From Desulfobulbaceae bacterium (lineage in GTDB: Bacteria; Desulfobacterota; Desulfobulbia; Desulfobulbales; Desulfocapsaceae): DNA of 49,361 nt. This document shows positions 34,112-44,653 of the stretch, in pieces (the stretch's first letter is position 1; each line of letters starts with the position of its first letter). The notes below the pieces were generated by a model. It saw only the letters and a list, made by a program, of their open reading frames with translations. It made no database searches and was not told where the DNA came from. Location: assembly GCA_024640625.1 (NCBI GenBank), contig JAHEER010000020.1:1-49361 (forward strand). The letters run 5' to 3'. Made by a program: the position numbers and the translations under genes.

Positions 34112-36067
34112 TCAATTCCTCGACACCAACTCCTTCCAGGCCGCCACACGCTCCCTGACCTTGGGAAATTTCTCGATCTCCGTATGCGGTATGAACATCG
34201 CCGCCACGTAATGATCCATGTAGGAAGGGGTTTCCGAGAGTTCGAAATTGGTCATCTTTTTGGTCACTTCGACCACGTCTTTTCGTATTCGGTTGGTCAG
34301 CGAACTCATCCGCGCTCCCATCAGCGAACCGTTGCCGATGAAAATCACCCGCTCGGGATCGATCTCCGGCAGCAGGCCAATAGTCATCGCCTTCTCCAGG
34401 TCGATGTAGCTGCCGAAACCGCCGGCCAGGATAATACGCTCGATCATATCCATGGAGAAGCCAACCTCCTCGAGCAGGGTCATGCAGCCGCTGTAGACCG
34501 CCCCTTTGGCCCGGATGAGGTTGTCGATATCTATTTCGGAGATGGTGATGTCCCGGCCGATCTGGGTTTGATCCTCGTAGGCCAGGACATATTCCCAGAC
34601 ACCGTTGTTCTTTCTGATGCGCTCGGTATCAAGATCCTGGTTGAATTTACCCCGGTTGTTGAGCACTCCCATCTCAAACATCACCGCCACCATGATGATA
34701 AGTCCGGACCCGCAGATCCCCTTGGGACGCACGTCGCCGATGGTCAACAGCATCGGCTCGAAGGTCACAGGATCCAGGGAAAAGTCCTCGATGGCGCCGC
34801 GGGCCGCCCGCATGCCGAATTCAATGCCGCCGCCCTCGAAGGCCGGCCCGGCCGAGCAGGCAGTGCAGGCCAGCCAGTCCTTATTGCCGATAACAATTTC
34901 GGCGTTGGTGCCGATATCGAGGAACAGGGTCAGCTCTTCTTCACGGTAAAGTCCGGTGCCCATGATGCCGGCCACGATATCTCCACCAACATAGCTGGAG
35001 ATCGCCGGGTACAGCAGGGCAATGACATGTTCGTCCAGATCGAGGCCGATGGTGGCCGCCCTGAACGGCGGGTACATGGTCGAGGCGGGGACATAAGGGG
35101 CCCGGCGCAGGTAGCTCGGGTCGATGGCCAGGAGCAGCTGGGTCATGGTGGTATTACCCGCCATGGTGATGGTGGCAATGTTCTCCTGCTCCACCCCTGC
35201 CCTGCTGATGATTTTCCCGAGCACCTTGTTGATCGTACCGACGACTGTCCGCTGCAGCGTCTCCAGTCCGTCTCCCTTTTCGGCGAAGATCATCCTGCTG
35301 ATGACATCCTCACCGTAACTTATCTGGCCGTTGAAATCGCCGTCCTCGGCCAAACTCTCACCGGACTTGAGGTCGATGAGCTGGGCATAAATAGTGGTCG
35401 TGCCGATATCCAGGGCGATGGCGTAGGTCTGATCCGTGGTATCGCCCGGCTGGATGTTGGTAATCAGCGTCTTGCCGTCATCACGAACCGGTCGGACCAG
35501 GGTGACGGTAACCTTGAAATCATGTTCGCGGAGAATGGGGGGCAGTTTCCGGATCACTGGAATAGTGAGTTCCAGTTTGTGTTCGTCTGCTTGTAATTTG
35601 AGAAATTCTATAAGCCTGGTGACGTCCGGCATGTTGTTCTGGGCGTCAGGGGGAGGCAGTTCGAGGAAGGCCTTTTCAACGGGAGGAATGAACAATCCGC
35701 GTTCCTTGAGACTGCTAAAATCCATCTGCTGGATTCTGGCGGTTTGCCTGGGCTTTACCTGCTGATCGAAAACCGAGCGATCCATGGCCGACTCGACCGG
35801 CACCCGAATGGTTGCATCTCCGGTCACTCTGGCCTGGCAGGCCAACCTGTAGCCGGCCTCGATATCTTCTGGACTGAGACGTTCGGAGACTCCCTCGGCT
35901 ACATCTCCCTGCTCGATTCGGACCCGGCATTTAGCGCAGACACCTTCTCCGCCGCAGGAGGCATTGATATGAACTCCTGCCTGCAATGCACTGCGAATCA
36001 AACTGTCCCCGTCAGAAACCTCGATGGATCTCTGGTAAGGAAGAAATGTGATTCTACTTTGACTCAT
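34112..36067 (-). CDS. acsV: Reductive activator of corrinoid iron-sulfur protein (RACo)
   Basis: A 651-aa ASKHA-type ATPase that re-reduces inactive Co(II) corrinoid to Co(I) using a [2Fe-2S] cluster. The N-terminal ferredoxin domain has CGGEGVCAKC plus Cys of RLACQA. A linker follows, then the ATPase part with ALDIGTTTIYAQLID (phosphate loop), LFLDIGTNAEIVIG, GPAFEGGGIEFGM and LAGGFGSYIDLEKA. Length is normal for the family. GGAG lies five bases before the ATG. A hairpin with a following U-run (about 34044-34085) after its stop suggests it ends one transcript, with acsD starting a new one. Confidence 0.93.
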   Translation of the reverse strand: MSQSRITFLPYQRSIEVSDGDSLIRSALQAGVHINASCGGEGVCAKCRVRIEQGDVAEGVSERLSPEDIEAGYRLACQARVTGDATIRVPVESAMDRSVFDQQVKPRQTARIQQMDFSSLKERGLFIPPVEKAFLELPPPDAQNNMPDVTRLIEFLKLQADEHKLELTIPVIRKLPPILREHDFKVTVTLVRPVRDDGKTLITNIQPGDTTDQTYAIALDIGTTTIYAQLIDLKSGESLAEDGDFNGQISYGEDVISRMIFAEKGDGLETLQRTVVGTINKVLGKIISRAGVEQENIATITMAGNTTMTQLLLAIDPSYLRRAPYVPASTMYPPFRAATIGLDLDEHVIALLYPAISSYVGGDIVAGIMGTGLYREEELTLFLDIGTNAEIVIGNKDWLACTACSAGPAFEGGGIEFGMRAARGAIEDFSLDPVTFEPMLLTIGDVRPKGICGSGLIIMVAVMFEMGVLNNRGKFNQDLDTERIRKNNGVWEYVLAYEDQTQIGRDITISEIDIDNLIRAKGAVYSGCMTLLEEVGFSMDMIERIILAGGFGSYIDLEKAMTIGLLPEIDPERVIFIGNGSLMGARMSSLTNRIRKDVVEVTKKMTNFELSETPSYMDHYVAAMFIPHTEIEKFPKVRERVAAWKELVSRN

Positions 36068-36443
36068 CCGAACTCCGGGTACCAGTAAACAACGACAGCA
36101 AGCAGCCTAAATTAAAGCCTGTTTAATGTACTCAAAAATGAAGATTTTTTAAAAAGAAATCTTTAACTTAGTGAACAACAGAAAGGTCCCTATCCGGGCC
36201 ATGCTGGACTGACCAGTTTTCCATGCGACTTAACTGTTCTGTATTGATGGTAATTTTTGGTAAAAAAAAATAACCAAAGAAGAATCAACACTAATACTTT
36301 TTTTTCGAATAAGAAAAATGAATAGGAGCGCAATGGTGCGCCAGCAGTGGCTGTCGTGCTGCCGAGCCAGTCTTTTCGGCCGAATTGGGCTGATGCTGCA
36401 TCCAAGTGCCAGGGAATACCGCATTGTGGTAGTCGCTGAACAA
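36068..36443. other. AT-rich intergenic region between the fadH-like gene and acsV
   Basis: No gene is supported in these 376 bases. It holds a dyad AAGATTT...AAATCTT (about 36141-36163) and a run of nine A on the plus strand (36263-36271), which is a U-tract for leftward transcripts and may end the fadH-like transcript. No convincing acsV promoter could be fixed. Confidence 0.5.
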
Positions 36444-38480
<2,037 letters not shown>

Positions 38481-38493
38481 TTATGGTAGATAG

Positions 38494-38582
38494 GGGACAC
38501 AATACCTATCGTGTCCCTAGTGAAGCACATGCTTGATCTGTTGTTATTTGATCCAAAAGGGACACAATACCTATCGTGTCCC
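38494..38582. repeat. Paired GGGACAC-N10-GTGTCCC hairpins, copy 2
   Basis: Two identical hairpins (38494-38517 and 38559-38582) share the same 10-nt loop AATACCTATC, with TGAAGCACA between them. The pair lies between the divergent fadH-like and radical SAM genes, so it occupies both promoters. It is clearly of the same family as 25480-25568. Confidence 0.75.
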
Positions 38583-38601
38583 CCTACATTATACAAACAT
38601 C

Positions 38602-39471
38602 ATGCACTACCAAGGCAACATATTTCGCCCGCCAAGCGAGGCCAATTCAATCCTTCTCCAGGTCACCACCGGCTGCTCCCACAATAAATGCAGTTTCTGC
38701 GCGATGTACAAGCAGAACCGATTCTCCATCAAGAGCGAGGAGCTCATCATGGCAGATATCGACTTTGCCGCTCGCCACTGTCGGCACCAGAAACGTCTTT
38801 TCCTGTGCGACGGAGACAGCCTGATCCTGCCCCAGAAACGGCTGCTGCCCATCCTCAAGGCAATCAGCACGAAACTGCCATGGGTGGAGCGGGTGGGCAC
38901 CTACGCCAACACGAAAAGCATCGCCCTGAAAAGCCTGGACGAACTTCGCGAACTGCGCAGCCTGGGGCTTGGTATCGCCTACATGGGATTGGAATCGGGC
39001 GATGACGAAACCCTGGAAAAAATTAACAAGGGCTGTGACCGGGCCACCATGATCGAGATGGGCAGAAAAATCCGCTCTGCCGGGATCAAGCTTTCCATCA
39101 CTGTCATTTTAGGGATAGCCGGTCCCGAGCGAGCGCAGACTCACGCCAGGCTGAGCGGCACGGCGCTCAGTGCAATCGATCCTGAATTCGTCGGCGCCCT
39201 GAGCCTTATGTTGACCCCCGAAACCCCTCTCCATCAAGAGTATCTGCAGGGAGAGTTCAGCCTGCCGGGGCCGCAGGATATGCTCGCCGAACTGCGCACC
39301 ATGCTGCACCACACCGAACTGAGCGGCGGCTATTTTCACGCCAACCACGCCTCCAATTATCTGCCGATCAAAGCCCGGCTGCCGGAGGACAAGAAGGCCA
39401 CCCTGAAGCTGATCGACCGGGCTCTCAAGGGTGAAATCGGCTTAAAACCGGAATATATGCGAGGCCTTTAG
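38602..39471 (+). CDS. Radical SAM protein of unknown function
   Basis: A 289-aa protein with Cys25, Cys30 and Cys33 in VTTGCSHNKCSFCAMYK, a radical SAM cluster motif with one extra residue (Cx4Cx2C) compared with the classic Cx3Cx2C. FLCDGDSLIL and GLGIAYMGLESGDDETLEKI are SAM-barrel strands typical of the Elp3/HemN-like group. No B12-binding domain is present. The start at 38602 is chosen because the upstream in-frame extension covers the repeat element. There is no clear Shine-Dalgarno. The substrate is unknown. Confidence 0.85.
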   Translation: MHYQGNIFRPPSEANSILLQVTTGCSHNKCSFCAMYKQNRFSIKSEELIMADIDFAARHCRHQKRLFLCDGDSLILPQKRLLPILKAISTKLPWVERVGTYANTKSIALKSLDELRELRSLGLGIAYMGLESGDDETLEKINKGCDRATMIEMGRKIRSAGIKLSITVILGIAGPERAQTHARLSGTALSAIDPEFVGALSLMLTPETPLHQEYLQGEFSLPGPQDMLAELRTMLHHTELSGGYFHANHASNYLPIKARLPEDKKATLKLIDRALKGEIGLKPEYMRGL

Positions 39472-39479
39472 GGAATTCT

Positions 39480-39905
39480 TCAGCCACCGCCCAGCTTCAG
39501 AAGATCCTCTTTAACCTCGCCTTCCATGACCACGGCGCTGCCGTCCGGACCCACTACCACGAAGGTAACCAGGGCATCGACTGCAATTTCCTGTGATTCT
39601 TTGAGGCGGATTTCCTGCTTGAGCACTGCCGAACGATGACCAAACTTTTGTAGAGCGGTCGCCACCTCAAGCCTCATCCCGGGGCCAACCGCTATACGAT
39701 AATTCACGTTGATGTTGACCACCATGAACACCAGTCGCTGGGCTGCCCATTTGTTGAGATCGATATGAGCCTCGAGCATAGCCCACCGATCCTCTTCGAG
39801 AAATTCCAGATAACGGGCATTGTTGACATGCCCGTAAATGTCCATGTGGTAGCCGCGGGTGATGATCTCGGTGAGAGTCTTCATGGGCTGGCCCCCATCC
39901 TTCAT
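39480..39905 (-). CDS. Acyl-CoA thioesterase, 4HBT (hot-dog) family
   Basis: A 141-aa hot-dog thioesterase. The catalytic-loop pattern YHMDIYGHVNNARYLEFLEEDRW is the YbgC/FadM signature, with the Asp and the HVNNARY element. It hydrolyses acyl-CoA thioesters. Its ATG overlaps the stop of the SCP2-like gene (TAATG), so translation is coupled; a second ATG seven codons in (39884) has GGGGG upstream and is an alternative. It is third in the leftward operon with the HdrD-like oxidoreductase. Confidence 0.88.
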   Translation of the reverse strand: MKDGGQPMKTLTEIITRGYHMDIYGHVNNARYLEFLEEDRWAMLEAHIDLNKWAAQRLVFMVVNINVNYRIAVGPGMRLEVATALQKFGHRSAVLKQEIRLKESQEIAVDALVTFVVVGPDGSAVVMEGEVKEDLLKLGGG

Positions 39906-40213
39906 TAGTCCTTACCGAAGGCCTTGAGAAAGAGCTGCAAGGCTTCAGGATTGTTCGATTTGATTTTGCCGGAGAGAAAATCTCCCAGCCCGGGACGATA
40001 CCCTTCATTCCAGATCGACACGAAGAAGGCCTCGTCTGTTTTGCACACACAATCTGCCTCGGCAACTGTCCGGCCGTCTTCAACCGCACAGGTCCTGTCG
40101 TCAAGACGTACCGTCTTCTTGGTAGCGCCAAGGGAAAAATAGTACACCAGCGGTTCACTGACCACTCCCGGCACGAACGAGTCAGGCAGAGATGCAAAGA
40201 TCCTAGCTACCAT
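39905..40213 (-). CDS. SCP2 sterol/lipid-transfer domain protein
   Basis: A 102-aa single-domain protein with the SCP2-like pattern VYYFSLGATKKTVRLDD, CVCKTDEAFFVSIWNEG and LSGKIKSNNPEALQLFLKAF. Such small carriers bind fatty acyl or acyl-CoA ligands. The open frame extends upstream into the end of the neighbouring gene; the ATG at 40213 has AAGGG six bases before it, ten bases after that gene's stop, so I chose it. Position between an acyl-CoA-linked oxidoreductase and a thioesterase supports a role in fatty-acid handling. Confidence 0.8.
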   Translation of the reverse strand: MVARIFASLPDSFVPGVVSEPLVYYFSLGATKKTVRLDDRTCAVEDGRTVAEADCVCKTDEAFFVSIWNEGYRPGLGDFLSGKIKSNNPEALQLFLKAFGKD

Positions 40214-40223
40214 AGCCCACCCT

Positions 40224-42215
40224 TCAGGCAGGCGCCGCCAACCGCTCTTCAAGCAGTTCGGCGACATCTTTGGGTTTGAGTTTGTCCTCCAGGTCGGCTC
40301 CTTTGACACCGTCTTCGAACATGGTCATGCAGAAGGGACAGTTGGAGAGCAGCTCTGGGGCACCGGTGGCAGCGGCCATCTGCACCCGTCTGACACTGAT
40401 TCGATCACCGATGTTCTCGTCGGCCATGATGCGGCCGCCGCCGGCGCTGCAGCAGAACCCCTCGGTTCGGCTCTTGTCCATCTCGACGATAGTGCCACCG
40501 GCCGCCTTGATCAGATTGCGGGGCGCTTCGTACACATCGTTGTGCCGTCCGAGGTAGCAGGAGTCGTGATAGGTGCAGGTAAACTCAGTGGGCGTGAGGG
40601 CGAGCATTCCATCGTTGATAAGCCTCTCGAGAAATACGGTGTGGGATTCCACCTCGAGGGTAAAATCGAAATCCCGGTAATCTTTGGCCAGGGTATTGTA
40701 GCAGTGCGGACAGGTGGTCACCACCTTCTTGACGCCGCTGGCCTGAAGTGTTTCCACATTCTCCATGGCCAGGCTCTGATAGAGATACTCGTTACCCATC
40801 TTGCGCATCGGCTCGCCACAGCATTTTTCCTCCTTGCCGAGGATGCCCACTTTTACCCCTGCGGCCTGGCAGAGCTTCACGAAACTGTTGGCTATCCTGA
40901 TATTTCGTTTATCGAAAGAGCCGTAACAGCCGACAAAATAGATAACGTCAACCTCAGGATCTTCAGCAATGGTCCTGATACCCAACTCTTCGGCCCAATC
41001 CCCCCTCGATGCATACCCGCTGCCCAGAGGATTTCCGTTCACCTCGGTCGCTTCCATGGCGGTCATCACCTCATCACCGGGGAACTCACCTTCCATGAGC
41101 ACCATTGACCGACGCAGTTCTATGATTTTGGGAACATGCTCAATGGCCGCCGGACATACTTCCTGGCAGGCCCGGCAGGTGGTACAGGCCCAGAGCGCCT
41201 CTTTGGTGATTGTGTCGATGAGCGGCTCCTCCGGAGCAGCAAAGGCCGCTTCGGTGATCTGATTTACCACCTTCATGGGCGACAACGGCTTGTCGGTGAG
41301 CCAGGCGGGGCAGCGGTCCTGGCAGCGCTTGCACAAGGTGCAGGCATCCCCGTCGTAGATGTCTTTCCAGCTCAGGTCCTGGATTTCAGTGGCCCCGAAT
41401 TTTTCCGCCTCCTCATCTTCCAGATCGAGAGTTACCAGCTTTCCCCTGGGGCCGCGATCGGCAAAGACATAGTTGGCGGACGTAGTCAGGATGTGACGGA
41501 ACTTGGTGAACGGCACCAGTACGAAAAAGCCAATGACCAGGAAAAAGTGAAACCACCAGGTAAGTTTATGCACGGTCAGTAGACCAGGTTCGCCCATGGC
41601 GCCGAGCATTTTGGCGAAGGCAAGGCCGACCGGCGACCAGAGCGCCAGCGGACTGCCCGTTTCAGTCACCGCCATACGGGCCCCCTCGACGACAAAGCCG
41701 GTGATCAGAATAACGAACAGCAAGGCATGCATAATGGCGTCATCACTTCCGGTTTCCAGCCCTTCAGGCTTGAGCACGTAGCGTCTGATGAACAACCCGA
41801 TTAGCATGATCAGTGCTGTTAATCCGGCAAGATCAAGCGCCAGCGAGAAAAATTTATAGAACCCACCCTGCAGAAATACCAATCCGAACAGCGGGTCGGT
41901 GAAATCGGCCTGAATGAATACCAGGGTAGTGCCGATGACCAATACCAGAAAACCCCAGAAGAAGAGTCCATGCAGCAGGCCGGCTCCCCCGCCCCGGCGG
42001 ACTTTGGTCTGCAACAGGACATCTCTGAGCATGGCGCCGATCCGCGCGCCCGGATTGTCGAAGCGGTTAAGCTCTTTGCCTTGCCTGTACACCTTGCTGC
42101 GGGTGAGAAAGGATCTGGCCACGAAGATCATCGCGCCAATGGCCAGGAGATACATCGGTACCAGAGTCAGTGGTCCGTGGCCTACATTCCAGTAGATTTC
42201 GCGGGTAAATTCCAT
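40224..42215 (-). CDS. Membrane HdrDE-like iron-sulfur oxidoreductase (ETF:quinone-type)
   Basis: A 663-aa fusion. About five N-terminal transmembrane helices form a nitrate-reductase-gamma/HdrE-like heme b domain (HGLFFWGFLVLVIGTTL, LTWWFHFFLVIGFFVLVP). Two [4Fe-4S] motifs follow (CTLCKRCQDRCP and CTTCRACQEVCP), then two CCG domains (KCCGEPMRKMG and CCSAGGGR). This architecture is the membrane oxidoreductase of many syntrophs and sulfate reducers that accepts electrons from electron-transfer flavoprotein and passes them to menaquinone. The ATG at 42215 has GGAGGG; a TTG four codons upstream overlaps that site. It heads an operon with SCP2-like and thioesterase genes, divergent from a MerR regulator. 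Confidence 0.9.
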   Translation of the reverse strand: MEFTREIYWNVGHGPLTLVPMYLLAIGAMIFVARSFLTRSKVYRQGKELNRFDNPGARIGAMLRDVLLQTKVRRGGGAGLLHGLFFWGFLVLVIGTTLVFIQADFTDPLFGLVFLQGGFYKFFSLALDLAGLTALIMLIGLFIRRYVLKPEGLETGSDDAIMHALLFVILITGFVVEGARMAVTETGSPLALWSPVGLAFAKMLGAMGEPGLLTVHKLTWWFHFFLVIGFFVLVPFTKFRHILTTSANYVFADRGPRGKLVTLDLEDEEAEKFGATEIQDLSWKDIYDGDACTLCKRCQDRCPAWLTDKPLSPMKVVNQITEAAFAAPEEPLIDTITKEALWACTTCRACQEVCPAAIEHVPKIIELRRSMVLMEGEFPGDEVMTAMEATEVNGNPLGSGYASRGDWAEELGIRTIAEDPEVDVIYFVGCYGSFDKRNIRIANSFVKLCQAAGVKVGILGKEEKCCGEPMRKMGNEYLYQSLAMENVETLQASGVKKVVTTCPHCYNTLAKDYRDFDFTLEVESHTVFLERLINDGMLALTPTEFTCTYHDSCYLGRHNDVYEAPRNLIKAAGGTIVEMDKSRTEGFCCSAGGGRIMADENIGDRISVRRVQMAAATGAPELLSNCPFCMTMFEDGVKGADLEDKLKPKDVAELLEERLAAPA

Positions 42216-42269
42216 CCTTCCCTCCAATACCGGGTTTTCGTCCTGAAAGGTAGAGAACTGTTCTGACTC

Positions 42270-42298
42270 TTTATATAAGGTATTAACGTTAAGGTCAA
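42270..42298 (-). promoter_or_regulatory. Promoter of the HdrD-like operon with TTAACGTTAA operator
   Basis: Leftwards: -35 TTGACC (42293-42298), a 17-bp spacer, -10 TATAAA (42270-42275). A perfect 10-bp palindrome TTAACGTTAA (42283-42292) starts the spacer next to the -35. The divergent MerR-family gene is the natural candidate regulator. Confidence 0.65.
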
Positions 42299-42499
42299 GT
42301 CAAAATACACATGGGCCTATTCCTGATATATCCCTATTAACCATTGAAATAACATGTTATTTATTTATTTGACAGAAAGCTAAAGAGCATGCTAGTATCG
42401 ACCTATAGATTACGTAAAGGTAAAATAAAAGAGAAGTACTCCCTGCCGCATCCTGCGTGCCGGCAGCCCCTCGACGGTTCACAAACCAGGGACAATATC

Positions 42500-42901
42500 A
42501 TGAACGACGAGTCTGCAGAAGCCACCCAGATCGGGGCCCTTGCCAAACAGCTCAACATCACCACCAGGACCATCCGCTATTATGAAGAGATCGGCCTGAT
42601 GGGTACCATCGAACGCAGGGAAGGAGCGACCAGGAGCTACAGCAGGGACGATGTGCTGAGGCTCAAGTTCATTCTCAAGATGAAATCCCTGGGCATCAGT
42701 CTGAAAGAAATTCAGGAACTGTCTGACATCTTTGACATTAACGATCAGGATTTTGCGACCATAACCCCCAAATTGATCGAAATTCTTGACCACCACATCA
42801 CCAGGCTGGACGAAAAAATGGTCAGCCTTTCCTCCCTGCGCCAGGATATTGTCGAATACCGTCAGCGCATCATGAACCTGCTCAACGAAGGCGGGGCCTG
42901 A
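42500..42901 (+). CDS. MerR-family transcriptional regulator
   Basis: A 133-aa regulator with the MerR winged helix at residues ~11-78 (IGALAKQLNITTRTIRYYEE, GATRSYSRDDVLRLKFI) and a C-terminal coiled-coil dimer helix. There is no Cys-based metal site in the effector end, so it belongs to the non-metal group, often tied to fatty-acid or branched-chain acyl-CoA catabolism. AGGGA lies seven bases before the ATG; the in-frame extension back to 42389 lacks a ribosome site. It is divergent from the HdrD-like operon and probably binds the shared intergenic region. Confidence 0.88.
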   Translation: MNDESAEATQIGALAKQLNITTRTIRYYEEIGLMGTIERREGATRSYSRDDVLRLKFILKMKSLGISLKEIQELSDIFDINDQDFATITPKLIEILDHHITRLDEKMVSLSSLRQDIVEYRQRIMNLLNEGGA

Positions 42902-43054
42902 CGCCTTCAGCAGAGCCCTATATTTACATGCAACCGCCGAAAAACTTCCAGAGCCTTTTCGGATCGCCGCATATACTTGTCGAAAAAGTGTCTTTGCAGT
43001 AAACATGGGAAAGGTACCAGTTCCCTTCGCTGCCATTCAACCTGGGAGTTCGTC

Positions 43055-43435
43055 ATGGAATTCTGTACTGCCGTAAACTGTATGGACGGCCGCGTCCAAA
43101 TCCCGGTCATTTCCTATCTCACAGAACGTTTCAAGGTCGACTTCGTGGATGTGGTGTCCGAAGCCGGACCCAACAGGATCCTGGCCGACGGCCTTGACGA
43201 TCAATTACTGGAATCGATCTGGACACGTGTTGAAATTTCAATTTCTCAACACGATTCCAAAGGTGTTGCCGTTATCGGTCACCACGACTGTGCCGGTAAT
43301 CCGGTCGGGGAGTCGGAACAGCGACTCCACATCGCCGCCGCGGTGCGTCGTGTGCGTGACCGGTTTGCATCCGTTCCGGTTATCGGCCTCTGGGTCGACC
43401 ACAACTGGGAGGTGTCGGAACTCCCGCTCGAGTAA
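43055..43435 (+). CDS. Small beta-carbonic-anhydrase-like protein
   Basis: A 126-aa protein carrying the beta-carbonic anhydrase zinc motifs CMDGR (Cys9-x-Asp11-x-Arg13) and GHHDCAGN (His76-x-x-Cys79), but only about 60% of the usual length. Such mini homologues occur in anaerobes and their activity is not certain. GGGAG six bases upstream supports this start. A CO2-related role near the CODH/ACS genes would make sense but is not shown. It stands alone between the MerR gene and a Gfo/Idh/MocA gene. Confidence 0.7.
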   Translation: MEFCTAVNCMDGRVQIPVISYLTERFKVDFVDVVSEAGPNRILADGLDDQLLESIWTRVEISISQHDSKGVAVIGHHDCAGNPVGESEQRLHIAAAVRRVRDRFASVPVIGLWVDHNWEVSELPLE

Positions 43436-43543
43436 GCGAGACAACAATGCGGCTTGACCAAATTGCCCGACAATTGCGGCTGTTGTCTCAGGTAGATAAA
43501 TTTGCAGATCGGGTTGTCAAATCCATTTCTTCAGAGGTTTACC

Positions 43544-44542
43544 ATGCAAAAGCTCCGCATAGGCGTGCTCAGCACTGCCAAGATTGGTACAGAGAAGGTC
43601 ATCCCAGCCATGCAGCAGGGCCGGCTCACCGAGGTAACCGCGATTAGCTCCCGGTCGCCCGACAAAGCCCGGGCAGCGGCAGAAGCGCTAGGCCTAGAAA
43701 AGCATTATGGCTCCTACGAGGAAATGCTTGCCGACCCCGAGATCGATGCCGTCTACAACCCGCTGCCCAACCACCTGCATTGCCCATGGAGCAAAAAGGC
43801 CATGCAGGCCGGAAAACATGTGCTCTGTGAAAAACCGCTCGGCCTCACCGTGGATGAGATAGAAGATCTCATCAGAACCCGCGACCAGTGTCAGGTGAAA
43901 GCGGCGGAAGCCTACATGGTCAAATCATGCCCCCAGTGGATCGATGCCAGGAAACGGGTACGCGGCGGAGAGATCGGAGAACTGAGAATGATTCAGGCCT
44001 TTTTTTCCTACGACAACCGGGATCCGGAGAACATCCGCAACATTGTCGAAGTCGGAGGCGGGGCGATGTGGGATATCGGCTGCTATCCGGTCTTGGTTTC
44101 CCGCTTTCTTTACCAAAGTGAACCCCTGCGAACCGCGGCAGCCATTGATTTCGACCCGGTCATGAAGACTGATCGCCTGACCAGCGTCATCCTTGAGTTC
44201 GACCGGGGCCAGGCTATCTTCGGGGTCTCCACCCAGCTGGTGCCCTATCAGCGGGTGCAGCTGCTCGGCTCCAGCGGCCACCTCGAAGTGGTCATCCCCT
44301 TCAACGCCCCCAATGATCGCCCCTGCGTACTGCGCTACGACAGCGGAACTCTGGTGGAAGAAGAAATCGTCAGTCATTCATTCGAGGTCATGGATCAATA
44401 CACCCTGCAGGGCGACGACTTTGCCCGGGCGGTGCTCGAGGGAGCAGAAATAAAATCTTCGCTGGAGGACGGGTTGGCCAACACCAGGGTGATCAAGGCG
44501 ATTTTCACCGCCGCCGCAGAACGGCGCTGGGTGAGCATTTGA
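43544..44542 (+). CDS. Gfo/Idh/MocA-family oxidoreductase
   Basis: A 332-aa NAD(P)-dependent dehydrogenase. The N-terminal Rossmann fold begins LRIGVLSTAKIGTEKVIPAM and includes YNPLPNHLHCPWSKKAM and the catalytic-region EKPLG (KPL). The C-terminal alpha/beta domain has GGGAMWDIGCYPV. It resembles the xylose/dihydrodiol dehydrogenase-like group. The start at 43544 has AGAGG six bases upstream. The substrate, likely a sugar or cyclitol derivative, is unknown. Confidence 0.9.
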   Translation: MQKLRIGVLSTAKIGTEKVIPAMQQGRLTEVTAISSRSPDKARAAAEALGLEKHYGSYEEMLADPEIDAVYNPLPNHLHCPWSKKAMQAGKHVLCEKPLGLTVDEIEDLIRTRDQCQVKAAEAYMVKSCPQWIDARKRVRGGEIGELRMIQAFFSYDNRDPENIRNIVEVGGGAMWDIGCYPVLVSRFLYQSEPLRTAAAIDFDPVMKTDRLTSVILEFDRGQAIFGVSTQLVPYQRVQLLGSSGHLEVVIPFNAPNDRPCVLRYDSGTLVEEEIVSHSFEVMDQYTLQGDDFARAVLEGAEIKSSLEDGLANTRVIKAIFTAAAERRWVSI

Positions 44543-44653
44543 GGATCTCTGGAGACGGCAGGATGCGAGTTGAAGCTGGCCGACAGAGGAGTCCAGGCTG
44601 CCCCGAATCTTGGCAACCGGCCATAATCGCCCGGCTCCCCCATCCGAACCGAG

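Noticed and set aside
34184..35596. 470-codon open frame on the plus strand opposite acsV, and similar long plus-strand frames opposite cooS, acsB and fadH
   Set aside because: They mirror GC-rich coding DNA on the other strand, are His/Gly/Asp-rich without domains, and lack ribosome sites.
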